DNA of 64,000 nt from Diatrype stigma (GCA_022225965.2 JAKJXP020000004.1:248001-312000); one strand, 5' to 3'. Positions 1 to 11,400 are shown, counted from the stretch's first letter. A program made the numbers and translations. The notes: generated by a model not told the origin, from the sequence alone.

Positions 1-959
1 CGCCGCATGTCAAGATCATCGGCGTCGAGGCCGAGGACGCCAACGCCATGGTGCAGTCGCTGCAGCGCAAGGAGCGGGTGATGCTTAAAGAGGTGGGCCT
101 GTTCGCCGACGGCGCGGCCGTCAAGACGGTGGGCGAGGAGACGTTCCGCATCGCGTCCGAAGTGGTGGACGAGGTGATCCTCGTCAACACGGACGAGATC
201 TGCGCGGCCATCAAGGACGTGTTCGAGGACACGCGGTCGATCGTGGAGCCGGCGGGGGCCCTCTCCCTGGCGGGGCTGAAGCGCTGGGTGGCGGCCAACC
301 CGTCGGCCGACCCGTCGCGGTCGCTCATCGCCGTCACGAGCGGCGCCAACATGAACTTCGACCGGCTGCGGTTCGTGGCCGAGCGCGCCACGCTCGGCGA
401 GGGCAAGGAGGCCCTCCTGTGCGTGCGCATCCCCGAGCGGCCGGGGGCCTTCGCCGAGCTCATCGGCCTCGTCATGCCCCACGCCGTGACCGAGTTCTCG
501 TACCGCTACGCCACGGGCGCGGCGGCCAACGTGCTGCTGGGCATCTCGCTGAGCGGGCCGGCGTCGCAGCGCGCGGCCGAGCTGCCCGAGCTGCTGCGCC
601 GCATCCAGGAGAGCGGCGCGATGGAGGCCAAGGACCTGTCGGGCGACGAGCTCGCCAAGACCCACGTCCGCTACCTCGTCGGCGGCCGCTCCGACGTCCC
701 CGACGAGCGCCTGTACATGTTCAACTTCCCCGAGCGGCCGGGCGCCCTCGAGCGCTTCCTCCGCGCCCTGCGCCTGCGCTTCAACATCAGCCTGTTCCAG
801 TACCGGAACGGCGGGAGCGACGTCGGCAAGGTCCTCACGGGCATCCAGTGCCCCGACGCCGACGTCCCCGACCTCGAGAGGAGCCTCCGCGAGGAGATCG
901 GGTACCCCTGGACCGACTGCACCGACAGCGACGTGTTCAAGACCTTCTTGCGGACTTGA
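1..959 (+). CDS. ILV1: Threonine deaminase (threonine ammonia-lyase), 3' part
   Basis: Catalyses the PLP-dependent deamination of threonine to 2-oxobutanoate, the first committed step of isoleucine synthesis, in mitochondria. The reading frame is open from base 3 and the 5' end lies outside the window. The first ~95 residues are the end of the PLP fold (VEAEDANAM, then VEPAGALSLAGLK). Two ACT-like regulatory repeats follow, each marked by a PERPGA motif (IPERPGAFAELIG and FPERPGALERFLR); in this family they bind isoleucine and valine for feedback control. The order of a catalytic end followed by two PERPGA repeats is diagnostic for biosynthetic rather than catabolic threonine deaminase. No intron is visible in this part and the codons are strongly GC3-rich. 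The ATG at 48 is an internal methionine, not the start. Confidence 0.95.
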   Translation, partial: PHVKIIGVEAEDANAMVQSLQRKERVMLKEVGLFADGAAVKTVGEETFRIASEVVDEVILVNTDEICAAIKDVFEDTRSIVEPAGALSLAGLKRWVAANPSADPSRSLIAVTSGANMNFDRLRFVAERATLGEGKEALLCVRIPERPGAFAELIGLVMPHAVTEFSYRYATGAAANVLLGISLSGPASQRAAELPELLRRIQESGAMEAKDLSGDELAKTHVRYLVGGRSDVPDERLYMFNFPERPGALERFLRALRLRFNISLFQYRNGGSDVGKVLTGIQCPDADVPDLERSLREEIGYPWTDCTDSDVFKTFLRT

Positions 960-1749
960 TTTCGGCCCGTTGCTCTCTTTGTTTATCAGCCCGTTTCGTC
1001 GGGTATGTTAGTTTAAGGTGGACATGTGACAGTTAAAAAGGGGGATATAATAGCGGCTAGAATGTATAGCAATAGTGATGGTAGAATTTTCCAGATCATT
1101 TCGCCTTAATCACGCTGGAGTCTGGAGTGTCGGTAATCTGAGTTGCATCTGTTTGGTTTGGCTATCTCGGGCTCCTCCTTATACCGCGGAACGAATGTAT
1201 GTAGAATGTAGCTAGACACATGGGAACGGGAAAATGGAAAAGATTGTTAATCGGAAAACCAGAGTTAGCTACAGAATCAATACCCACTGCATTTCAATGA
1301 CCGCAATGCGATCCCTATAATGGGTGTAGATGGAAGTTGCTTGGGTGCTGGCCCGCTGTCTATCCAAGCGCTGTAGTTAGGGGGCCTTGGTTTCTACAGG
1401 TAGGTACTTAAATCCCGTGACCCACTACCCGGAAATGGCCGAAATTTTTCCCAGCGGACGACTCGAAGCTCCGTTCGGGATCTTATCGTAGATGTAACCT
1501 CATACCTGCCACCACTATCAGCCCCCATCCACCACCACCCACAACAAACCGTCAAATCTCCGTCCATCCTCTACTACAGCGCCACGGCGCGCACCGAAAA
1601 AGCAAAGCGAAGTCAAGGCGAGTCCGATCGGCAAGGTGCGCCAGCCAGTACAGTCGGAGGAAAGGCTGAAAGAGAAAGAGAGAGGAGAGACGGAAACAAC
1701 CCGAACCGAACCGAACCGAACCGGTAGGGAAGAAAGAAGGAAGGAGATA
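960..1749. other. Intergenic: ILV1 3' flank and bL36m upstream region
   Basis: No coding potential seen. The last ~120 bases before the bL36m start are purine-rich (GAAAGAGAAAGAGAGAGGAG-like), as is common in fungal 5' leaders. Confidence 0.6.
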
Positions 1750-2351
1750 ATGGCAGCCGCAACGTCGACCCTCTCGTCCGCCTTCCGGGCGCTGTCCCTC
1801 TCGGCGGTCTCGAAAGCGCCCGTAACCCGACGGATACTGATCGGGGCCCGGCGACAGCAGCAGCCCGTCCGCGCCATCTCACAGGCCGCTCTGACGCCCG
1901 GGGTAGCCGCCCGGCCGACGGCGACGGTTCCTGCGCTATGCTGTTCTTCGGCGACGACGACGGCGACGGGGTTAGCGGCGCATCAGCACACGCACCTACA
2001 CCAGCACCAGCACCAGCAGATCCGGGGCATGAAGGTGCATAGTTCGGTGAAGAAGCGGTGCGAGTATTGCAAGGTGAGTAGTGGTTCGCTCTGTTCGTTT
2101 GCTGCTTATCCCCGCTTCCCTTGGTCGGTCGGGCTTGATGGGAATGTCGGGGAACTAATGGGGCGGGGTGTGTTGGGGAGTTGATGGCCTGCCGAGTGCA
2201 TATATATATATATATATGCCGTGCTTCGAGTAGATCGCTAATGGAATCTTTGCTACTACAGGTCGTGCGGAGGAAGGCTGGAAAGCGACACCAAGGGTAC
2301 CTCTACATCATCTGCAGCGCGAACCCAAGACACAAGCAACGACAGGGCTAG
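1750..2351 (+). CDS. RTC6: Mitochondrial ribosomal protein bL36m (two exons)
   Basis: Small zinc-ribbon protein of the mitochondrial large ribosomal subunit. Exon 1 is 1750-2073, the intron is 2074-2261 (GTGAGT...ACAG), and exon 2 is 2262-2351, giving 137 aa. The C-terminal ~44 residues are the bacterial-type L36 core: MKVHSSVKKRCEYCK, then VVRRKAGKRHQGYLY, then ICSANPRHKQRQG. The zinc ligands are visible as CEYC, a later Cys (ICSA) and His (PRHKQRQG). About 93 residues precede the core, rich in Ala, Ser, Thr and Arg with a His/Gln run (HQHTHLHQHQHQQ), and probably form a mitochondrial presequence. The intron falls directly after the CxxC-Lys and joins the two halves of the zinc ribbon, which confirms the splice. 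The start is the first ATG in frame after the purine-rich leader. Confidence 0.94.
2200..2217. repeat. (TA)n microsatellite in the bL36m intron
   Basis: Uninterrupted TA dinucleotide tract of about 17 bases inside the intron of the bL36m gene. Confidence 0.9.
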
Positions 2352-2739
2352 TGGAAGAGCTTGGAAGTGAGTGCGCGTGAGGAGCTGTGCCGGGGGTCAT
2401 GAGAGAGGAGGGAGAACTAGGAGACATTCGTATAAATCATTTTCCACGTGGAAACAGGGTGTATAAATACGGCTAGTAGACGTGAAAATGAGTTATAAAG
2501 ATACCTGCGAATGATCGAGCGGCAAGAAGCCAAGATATACATAAGTACACAGAAGCGCCCATCAACTAGGAGTGACGACGCATACTTGGGCATATGAATG
2601 AGGATATCAACAAGATCCTCTCGCCGTATATGCATGCCCTGTGCCATCCCTGTAGACGGTAGAGGACATGGGAAATCCTATCATGCCCCCTCCCCTAATA
2701 TCCTCACCACGCCTTTGCCCCGCCTACTCTTCTCCCTCC

Positions 2740-3273
2740 CTACATCCCCCCGATATACCTCTCCATGCCCTGCCACTCGGTCTTGCCCGTCGACAGCAGG
2801 TACCGGATGTGGCCGAGGTCCGTGACGCCCCGGTGGCGCTCGAACTCGGCGCGCGCGTAGCGCCGGGTCTCGTCGCGCGTCGCGGCATCGCCGATCCGCC
2901 GCGTGCCCCGGAGTATGTCCCGGTAGAGGGACAGGACGCGCGAGCGCTGGAGGAACTATATATTGTCCGTCAGTCCGTAAGAAAAAGCGAATAAGAAATA
3001 GAAAAGAGGTCGGTTTGTCTGTGGTTATATTTGTGATGGGAAACGAAAGGTAAGTGGCAATGAATAGAATGGGGAAAAGGAGGGGGGGGGGGAAGAAAAG
3101 CAACATACGTGCTCTAGACTTAGGGGCGTGCCTGCTCCTAGACGACTACGACTGTTCCGCGAAGGAGGGATCGTTCCGGCCGCCGCATGGCTTCGGGCGG
3201 AGAAGGTGCGGGTGCCGCCCGGTGGGAAGCGGAAGGTCAGACTGGCGGCGCCCCGGGGCGGAATGAGGCGCAT
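2740..3273 (-). CDS. LYRM2: LYRM2-like LYR-motif mitochondrial protein (two exons)
   Basis: Small LYR protein of the complex1_LYR family. These act in the mitochondrial matrix with acyl-carrier protein; LYRM2 is linked to respiratory complex I. Exon 1 is 3273-3109, the intron is 3108-2956 (GTATGT...ATAG), and exon 2 is 2955-2740, giving 126 aa. Exon 1 encodes an Arg/Ser/Ala-rich, acid-poor presequence-like leader (MRLIPPRGAASLTF). Exon 2 carries the LYR signature (RSRVLSLYRDILRGTR) followed by a conserved helix (DETRRYARAEFERHRGV) and the C-terminal IRYLLSTGKTEWQGMERY. The gene is convergent with bL36m and divergent from the acetyltransferase gene at 3822. It has no single long frame because of the intron, so it is easy to miss. 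Confidence 0.87.
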
Positions 3274-3821
3274 AAGGTCTCTCTAGGCTACTGACACTGA
3301 CAGATCTTGGGTTTTATTTATTTATTTAAACATCAAACCGGGTCGAATTACTGATATTTATGGGATGGGAAAGTGACGGCTTCATATCGCCGAGACGAGA
3401 ACCGGAAGCAGCAGCGTCTTGAAGCTATAAGCTAGAAGCTACAATAAATGGCAGTTACTGCCCACAATTTCACCAATGACATCGCCCTGGTTTTGCAGTT
3501 CGCAGTTCACGATCTACTTTTTAGTGGGGTTGCATCTCAACCAATCACATCCTGCAGATCACCAATTCGCTGGTGATACTGTAGTTGGGTACGTACAATT
3601 GGGTACGTACAATACTTGTACCGTAACGTCTACCGTGACGTCCGTATGTACTTCGAACCTCCGGATCCTCGATTACAGCAGGCCTTACGACTTGGAAGCA
3701 AAGTACACGCACAAATCAATGAGGGAAGCAACAGAGCGATAATCGGGCTCTACAGCCTTTCGTTTTTTCGTCTGTTTTTCTTTCTAGCTTTTGCATTTCC
3801 ATTTCTTGAAAGGTAATAATT

Positions 3822-4791
3822 ATGGAGGTCTCCAAGCCGCCCAGCGCCAGGCCCAAGCGGAGGCGCGCCCCAACCGACCCCATCGAGCGCGTCAACCGGA
3901 AGAGCGACGAGGCGTTCATCACGGAACACCTCCGCCTGCGGCCACGGCCCGAATCGGGTTCCAGTCCCGAGCCCGGCAGCAGCAGCAGTAGTAGTCGGGG
4001 CAGCTGGACCCCGCAGTGGACGCACCCCCGGCCGCCACACCAGCAGTACCGGCTGGGCCTGGTGGGCGCCCCCCGCCTGAGCGCGGACGACCTCCGCGCC
4101 TGCTTCGACCTGATCGAGGAGACCAGCCGGAAGGACTACGAGCCGTCGTCGTTTGGCTGGAAGCCCGCCCGGAAGCTCGCCGAGATGCGGTCCCCTGACT
4201 TGCGGTACATCCTCGTCAAGACCGCCAAGGAGGGCGAGGACGAGGATGCCGCTTCTGCGGGCAGCGGCAGCCTCTGTGGTTTTGCCTCCCTGATGCCGAC
4301 GTACGAGGACGGCCAGCCCGTCGTCTACTGCTATGAAATCCATCTCAAGCCCGAGCTGCAGAGGTAAGATTACCTGTTTCTCACGACCTCCCCTCCCCTC
4401 CCCCTTTTGCTCTGTGCCTTGCTCCAATAGTTGCCCTTAAGAGTTCTCTGTCTGCATAACCGTAGGCTGGCTGCTGACCTGAACCGACCTGACTGGCCAA
4501 CGACTAACTCCATCCAGGACCGGAATGGGCCGCATGCTGATGGGGTACCTGGAGGACGTGGCTGCCAGTTCGCCGCCCATAACCAAGGTCATGCTGACCT
4601 GCTTCCTGAGCAACCAGCACGCCTTCGACTTCTACAAGAAGCTGGGGTTCGACGTGGACGAGATATCCCCCGGGCCTAGGAAGCTGCGGCACGGCAGGGT
4701 GTTCGTCCCCGACTACGCCATCATGAGCAAGCTTGTTAGCCGGAACGAGAGCGCGCCGGGACGGACACCAGATCAGTTACGGGAAAGCTGA
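3822..4791 (+). CDS. NAT4: N-alpha-acetyltransferase NatD (histone H4/H2A), two exons
   Basis: GNAT enzyme that acetylates the N-terminal Ser of histones H4 and H2A in the NatD family. Exon 1 is 3822-4363, the intron is 4364-4517 (GTAAGA...CCAG), and exon 2 is 4518-4791, giving 271 aa. The N-terminal ~75 residues are basic and Ser-rich (KPPSARPKRRRAPTDPIERV). The domain follows: RACFDLIEETSRKDYEPSSF, then YCYEIHLKPELQR joined across the intron to TGMGRMLMGYL (acetyl-CoA-binding motif A, R-x-G-x-G-x-x-L), then VMLTCFLSNQHAFDFYKKLGF (motif B). The splice restores motif A exactly. A short polar tail follows the domain. The gene is divergent from the LYRM2-like gene with ~550 bp between their starts. 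Confidence 0.92.
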
Positions 4792-5599
4792 GGTCCGTTT
4801 TACTGCCGGACACATCCAACCACACTACTACTATTGCTTGAGGTGTCGGAGAAATCCTCGCCCGCGTCACGTGGATAGCTATCTCTTCTGATGAAGTAAC
4901 AGAATGATTAAGGCATCCCGTGGAGTAAGGTGAGGATACCACATACAGAATGAGCCTGGGCTCTTTTTCATCCCGTCTAAAAGGTACCAGTCCCACCCCT
5001 ATTACAGCAGGCCGGCAGGGTTTGAAGGCTATGTCCCAAAGAAGAAGAAGCATATCAATAATAAAGGTTTAACCATATAGGTGGTTACGTGTACATAATA
5101 CAAGGAAATATAAGTAGCGAAACCAGTGTGCCCATCGTGAGCCCCGCTTACAGCATGATGCGGTCGCTATCACTCTTTGATGTCCCCGACTGCCCAAAGG
5201 GAGTGAACATTCCAGACAATTTGGCTGGATCAAATTCTAGCAGAGCGATAGTACGGGGATACGACTCCAATCTACTCGACGAACGCCCTGAGGTTGACAC
5301 AAATCCAGTGTATGGCAGCTTGGGGCTTGTGGAACCTTGCAGCAGGGCAGTCAGGTGTGTGTACATTGCGCATGAAATAGCGACATGAGAGATCTGGTGC
5401 GAGCTTCCCCAAATATCAAGAGTACCCGGTGCCAAACGCTCCAGAATTCGGAATTGCAGATGTTCGTTCATCAGAGTCCCTGTCTCTCAGAGCGATGGAA
5501 ATTCAACACGCGGGTGGTGAGCGTGCGTGCATGCAGACATAGTTACCACGCACAGCCTGAGTCCGGTGCGATTAAAAGTGAGATCGAGCGTATACCATT
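4792..5599. other. Intergenic, possibly with decayed 3' part of the kinase pseudogene
   Basis: The 3' flank of NAT4. The minus strand holds an open stretch at 5148-5471 that starts at an ATG (107 codons, ending DSDRIML). It may be the eroded tail of the neighbouring kinase pseudogene, or chance. I recognise no motif in it apart from a weak GTLDIWG that recalls kinase subdomain IX (SDIWALG). Confidence 0.35.
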
Positions 5600-6414
5600 T
5601 CACCCCGAGTATTGCAGCGTATATTCGAGCCCGTATCACTGGACTCCATGCAGCAGGGGTATGAACGACGAGGCGCCAAAACATCATAAACTCCCCCAGT
5701 AATATCGTGTTCATTGCTTGGACCACATATTCTAGTTCCCTTGGTCCAGGTTCATATTTTAAAATCCTAAGCACAACCCAAGTCTCTATCTCCCTACTTA
5801 ATCTAAAAAGCTATTCTTTGCTTGAAGACTCGAAGTCCTTGAGCCTATGGAGAACATTGGATGCTGTCAAGTCCCCGTGGCAAATACCCTTCCTATGAAG
5901 GCTAGCTATTACCTGTACTACTCGAAAATATGTCCTCTTTTGCATCTTCGGATCTCTTTCTTCTCGCTTTCAGACAGATGATCCAGGCATAGGAAAAACT
6001 GGGTACATGTGTCGCCCATCAGGACCCCCGATCCAGAAACGCCCAGAGAAGGCGCAAACATGTCTGATTTTCCGGGGTGTCTTCGAATCTGAGTCCCTGG
6101 CAAGCTTGGGGTGATTTTGCCGCTACTAGAATCTTGGCAGCCCTCCGTTGCTATGTCTTTGTCTTCTGGCACAACCACACGGTCGAGAAACCTCCATCCC
6201 CTAATCTGTGTCCAAATTCAAATCAGTCCCTCAAAACATCCCCAAGATGCACTGGATGGAAACCACCGTCTATGTACATGTCAAGGTATCCGTATCCTTC
6301 TCGCGAGGGTTGATAGTATTGTATCAGCGGGTCTTGGTTAAAGGATGAGGGTTGCGATAGAAGTTCGTGGGTAGTTGTATCGATCAGCGCTATCTTGTTA
6401 CTTATAGCTTGAAT
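5600..6414 (-). pseudogene. Broken SRPK-like serine/threonine protein kinase
   Basis: Translation of the minus strand, accepting stops and frameshifts, gives an ordered set of motifs typical of fungal SRPK-like kinases. They are GGFHPVHLGDVL (upstream of the kinase fold), then RLGDGGFSTVWLC (glycine loop, ~6207-6170), then AAKILVAAKS (the VAIK-type strand), then GPDGRH (~6026-6009) at the hinge, then LHRKGICHGDLTASNVLHRL with the HGDL catalytic loop at 5879-5868, then YEPGPRELEYVVQAM. In-frame stops interrupt it (TGA at 6225-6223 just before the glycine loop, TAG soon after it), and at least two frame changes are needed to reach the catalytic loop. It is therefore not functional as read. Its 5' edge lies within ~25 bp of the copia insertion point, so the element may have cut the gene. 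Confidence 0.78.
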
Positions 6415-6431
6415 TTAATAACCACTTTAAG

Positions 6432-6436
6432 ATAGG
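6432..6436. repeat. Target-site duplication, left copy (ATAGG)
   Basis: ATAGG immediately precedes the left LTR and is repeated exactly after the right LTR at 14097-14101. Confidence 0.9.
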
Positions 6437-6620
6437 TATTGCATTTAGTAAATCATAGGTAAGGAAGAATTCGGATATAGATTTAGTTATATAAAAGAAA
6501 AGAAGCGATTTTTAATTTAAGAAGCGGAAGAGCTTTTTATATATAATATGCTAAACCATTAAATATAAATTACTTAATTATGTAATTTAAGCTTTTTTAT
6601 GTAGCCCTTATATTGCGATA
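6437..6620 (-). repeat. 3' LTR of the copia element
   Basis: 184 bp, aligned without gaps to 13913-14096. The differences between the two copies are transitions, mostly C/G in the right copy and T/A here. The terminal TG...CA has itself mutated to TA...TA in this copy. Confidence 0.92.
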
Positions 6621-8417
6621 TATCCTTTAAATTAATTACGCGTAAATATATTAATTTATAAAAAAAGCGAGCTATTAAATAAATAAAAAGTAATTTCGTA
6701 AAATTAATAAAATACAATTATAATACGTAATGGTTTAATTTAATTAATACATATTTAGTTATTATATAAATAATTTCTTTCGTTATTATATAAATAATTA
6801 TTCGAATAATACGTTATTAATTATACGCATTTGTTTTATAAATATTAAAGTATAAATAAAACGCCTTTTTTATTTTGTTTTGTTTTTTTTTTTGATTTTT
6901 TTTAGGCATTATTTATAAAACGATATGTAATTTATTCGAAAATTAAAGCAAAAGCGTACCTTTTATATTAACCGTAATTATATTCCTTAAAATAAATAAA
7001 ATGAAACGATTTAATTTAAAGATCCGCCGTAAAAACCGCGTTTGCGTTGCTGCCGAATTCGCCGCTGCCGTTTAAAGGCGCGTTACTTATTGCGCCGCCG
7101 CCGCTTAAAAACGTACTGCCGCCGTTATTGCTAAAAAATAAGTTCGCATTGCTGTTGTTACCAAAAAAGCTTGCATTGCCGCCGCCGAATTCGAGGCCGA
7201 ATTAAAGGCTTAGCTTTTCGGCGTTTTCGCCCCCGCTGCCGACGACGAGTTATTCTTTAGGCCGAAAAAAACTGGCTTCGTTAATAACGAACCGCTTTCC
7301 GGTTTAAAAGATGCGGATGTTCCTTTTTTTTCGGAGGCTTTTTTTTTTTCGGGAAATAAAGGGTCCAATATTTCCGCGTGCTTTTTTTTCCGCCGTCGTC
7401 CGCGTTTAATTTCGTTTCCGCCGCTTGTCTTTTTTTCCGCCGCTTTCGAGACCCTTTGTCCGTACCGTCGTTTGGTTCGTTGCCGTTTGCCGCCGAATAT
7501 TCCTTTGCTTGTTTTGGATGTCGCCTGTATTTTTAAAAAAAAAAAAAGAACAAAAAAAGCAAAAATAAAGGCAAAAACAAAAGCAAAGCGCTAAAGGCCC
7601 GGTTTTTTTTTAACGGTACGATTCGGGTTATTTCTTGCTTTAAATGTATCCGATTTGTTTTAACCGGACGCTTTTACGGGATATATTTAAACGCCATTAG
7701 GGAAAATCGTTATTATTAGCGTTGCATTTCCGGATATAAATGCGCCGCTTCGTAAGTTATTTTATATATCCGAATATCGATTTTTTAAAGCTAATTTTTT
7801 TGTTTTAATTTCGCCGTTACTTATAACTTAACGCGCCGGATAATAGCTATCTTTAAGGGTAATTGCCGAAAAATAAGTGCTTATTTTTTTTTCTTGCTTT
7901 ATTAATTATTTTTAAAACGTTTTTGCGTTATATTGCGGCTTTTGCGTATTGCTTTTTTAATTCGAAGTTAAGGGCGTTCCGAATTTTTGGCCCGTTAATT
8001 AGGATAAAAAGCCGGTAACTGCTTTCGCCGAAAAGCGGAAAAAGGAAAAGAACGAAAAGGAAAAAGAAAAAAAAAGAGGAAAACGAAAAAGAAAAAAAGG
8101 AAAAAAAAAAATAAAAGCGAAAGCAAAAACGAGAACGAAAACGAAAACGAAAACGAAAACAAAGGAAACCTTTTCGGCGGTTTAAATGCGGTAGCCGGTA
8201 TTTTGCCGGTCGTTATTTTTTAGGTTCGCCTAAAAAAAGAATGGTTATGCTTTCGTCGTTATTGCCTTTCGGGATATATTTTTAAAGCTTATTTTGCGTT
8301 TTATAATGCGGTATTTTATAGGATTAATTAAGTTTTCGGTATAAAGGCCGATAAGCCCTTTTATAAAATTTTTCTTGCTTTTTATTAATAATTCCGATTC
8401 TTAATGTGCCGTATATT
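6621..8417 (-). other. Extra region between pol stop and 3' LTR of the copia element
   Basis: About 1.8 kb not expected in a minimal copia element. It contains purine runs, a (GAAAAC)n tract and a GC-richer island at ~7020-7560. On the minus strand the island reads without stops for ~75 codons (about 7250-7024, after one stop) as Gly/Asn/Ser-rich peptide with Phe-Gly steps: GLEFGGGNASFFGNNSNANL, then SNNGGSTFLSGGG. Upstream is a Lys/Ser/Glu-rich stretch (LFPEKKKASEKKGTSASFKP). This resembles a low-complexity FG-type segment. It may be a captured host fragment or an element-specific third ORF; the true frame cannot be decided. Confidence 0.5.
8131..8160 (+). repeat. (GAAAAC)5 hexanucleotide tract
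   Basis: Five consecutive hexamers, the first GAGAAC and the rest GAAAAC, in the non-pol part of the copia element. Confidence 0.85.
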
Positions 8418-11400
8418 TTAAAAATTAAGTAAAGCCTTAAAGTATTTAAAGCTTTGCTTATTTAATGCCTTAATTAAATCGTTAATTAATATTTAATTAA
8501 TAGCAAAATAAATAATTTCGAAAAATCCTTTTTTATGCTTTTATTTAAGTTATATGTTTTATATATTTATATGGCGGAACTTCGTATTTATTTTTGCTTA
8601 ATTATTAATAATTAACCTAATCGTTTATTGGTTATTATAAAAGATTTTTTAAGGTTTTTTTAAATTTAGCTGGAAGTTTCGGAATAAGCGTTAAAGGGTT
8701 ATTATTTTTTTAGTTATATTTAAAAAAGCGAATAATTTAGCTTTTGTTATAAAAATCAATATTATGCTTTATCGAATTATTTTTTATATAATGAAACCGC
8801 TAAAAAGCGTTATAATATAGCCTATTATTAAACGCCTTATTTTTTTGTTATTTATAAAAAAAGCATTTTTTGTTATAAATAATACTTATGCTTTTTTGTT
8901 AAACCTTTTATATATAATTCTTAAGAACCTTGTATTATATAAATAAGAAATTATTCGATTTATTATTATTAAGTACTTTAATTTTGGATTTATAAGGAAC
9001 TTTAAAAACGTAAAAGCAATATAAGCTATATTTGGTTTAATTATTATCGCTATATATAAAATCGAACTAATACGTTTTTGGTATGCTTTTACCTGCTTTT
9101 TAATAACGTTTTTTTTATATTTAATAAAAGGCTCGATTTTTATAAAAATAAAAAAAGGATTAATATTATTATTAAGTTTAAAACATATAACGATTTTTTC
9201 GATATATTAATTATAAGCTAAATAAATTTATTTCGTTTTGCGGTTTTTATTTATTCGAATTTTAAGAAACCAGGTTATTGGATTTTGGTTTTTTATTTCG
9301 TAAATACTTTATAGCTTTTTATTAAAATCGTTTGCTGCGTTTTGATTTTTTTTGTAATAAAACAAAAAAATATCGTTTACGAAAAAGACCATTAAAATCG
9401 TTCCGTTTTTATTAATAAAAAGGCACGGATTTTTTATAAACGGAATAAGCCTTAACGTTTTAAAAGTAACAGAAAATTCCTTATACCAAAACATAAAAGA
9501 ATCCTTTAATCCATATAAAATTCGTTTAAATTCGATTATTATTTCGGGCTATTTAAATCCTTTAAGGAATTCGTACGTTATTGGTATTTCGTTTTTTTTT
9601 TGCGTTAAAGAAAGCAATAACGACGTTAAACTACTGGACTTTTAGGTCGAATTTAATTATAATAGCCATTGCCGTTTTAAACGTATAAAATGCCAAAGTA
9701 ATAACATAAATGCTTTCGATAATTTTTTTTCGTTAAAGATTTCCGTATACGTAAAGCCGTAATTTCGTCCGGATAAGGAATTCGTTTTCGTTAAACTTAT
9801 AAATAAATATTCATTTTAAAGGTATGGGTTTATTTTAACGGTAATTCCTTTTCCGGTATTTTTACGTTCCTTTTTTAATTAATATACGTATTTCGAAATA
9901 AGCATTTTCTTTAAACAAAGCATTTAAAAAGTAATTATTAAGTTTCCTTTAATTTTTGGATAGTAACTTAATAAATTGGTTTTTATATATTTTGAATATA
10001 TTAAATGTAGCGTTTATTTTAAACGTATGCTTTTAATTAATCGCCGTAACGATTACGAAATAAAGAATCTTATAAATTTTATTTAAATGCTGGATAATAT
10101 TTTCGAACGAAAATATAAAGATTCGTAATTCGTATTAATTCATTTTTTCCTGCTTTTTAAGTAGAAAATTTTTCGATTGTATTATAATAAATATTTTTAA
10201 TAAAGCATTTATTTCCGAACCAAAAGTTTCCGAGTTATTATTAAGATTTAAACGTACGTTTTTTTTCGTTAGCTAAGAAAATTTACGTATTTGTTTGATA
10301 CTAAGAATATTCGTTTTAATTGTGCGTTTTTTATTTCGGATAGCGCTTAATCGTATAGGAACTATCGGTTCGTTTTTTTTTTACGATAATAATGCTTTTT
10401 ATATTTTTTTTTTTGGGTATAATGTAACGAAAGTCTTATATTTTGCCGAAGCTTTTATTTTAAGCATTAACATTGCCTTTATTTATTCGAATAGCATTTA
10501 AGCGGAATAAATTCGTAATTAACGGTTTTTTATCGAGATTATCTATTATATTTATAAGTTAATTTTTAACGTTTATATTTTCCGTATATAAATTGCTTTC
10601 GAATACGTTGCCGTAAGCAATAATTAAATTCTCGATCGATCCTTTAATTTCGTGGCTATTAATAAATGGCTTCGAAAAAGGGGTCAAAAGTTCTTTACGA
10701 ATTACATTTTAAAAGAGCTTTTTTATTTCCGAATTTTAATTTATTTATTAGCCATTTAGTGTTTTTTTTTTCGGAAAAAGGCTTATTTTTTAGCTGTAAT
10801 TTTGGAGCCTTTTTATTTAATTGGTCCTATACGTCGAAAGTTTTTAATATAATCTTATAGGGATTTACCTTTATAAGCTAATAAAAAGCATCGGTAATTT
10901 CCTAAATAATACCTTTCGAAAACGCCTTTGTCTTTTTTTTTTTCCGATATATAAAAAATTCTTTCGTTAAAGGTAACATTGCGCGTAATAATAACTTAAT
11001 CCAGCTTTAATATTTAGATTTTTTAAAGATTTGTTGCAACGTAATTTATTAAATATTCGATATAAGCTTTTGGCTGGACTTTATACGTTCGTTTGTTTTA
11101 ATAAGCTTGTTTGGCTTTATTTAAGAAATACGCTTTATAGCTATAAGTAAATATAAAGCCCTAATTAAAACGGAAATCGGCTATAAGGGATTTCGTAATT
11201 TTTGGGCTGTATTAACGAAAATACTTACGGAACCATTAATCGAAAACCTTTAAGGGAAAATGCAGCTAATAAACGTTATTCGGGCTTATATTATATAGCC
11301 ATATAGCTATATATATAACTTCGGGCCAGAACTTTTAAAATAGGTTTAAGGAACTTATTATCGCAATAATACGTTTAAATAATATACTTCCAGCTTGTTT

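Noticed and set aside
5089..5388. 99-codon plus-strand frame after NAT4
   Set aside because: No ATG start and no motif; a minus-strand frame covers the same bases with slightly better, still weak, protein character.
10295..10860. Short plus-strand frames inside the copia element
   Set aside because: Phe/Leu/Ile/Asn-rich chance frames in AT-rich, RIP-mutated DNA; the element's coding strand is minus.
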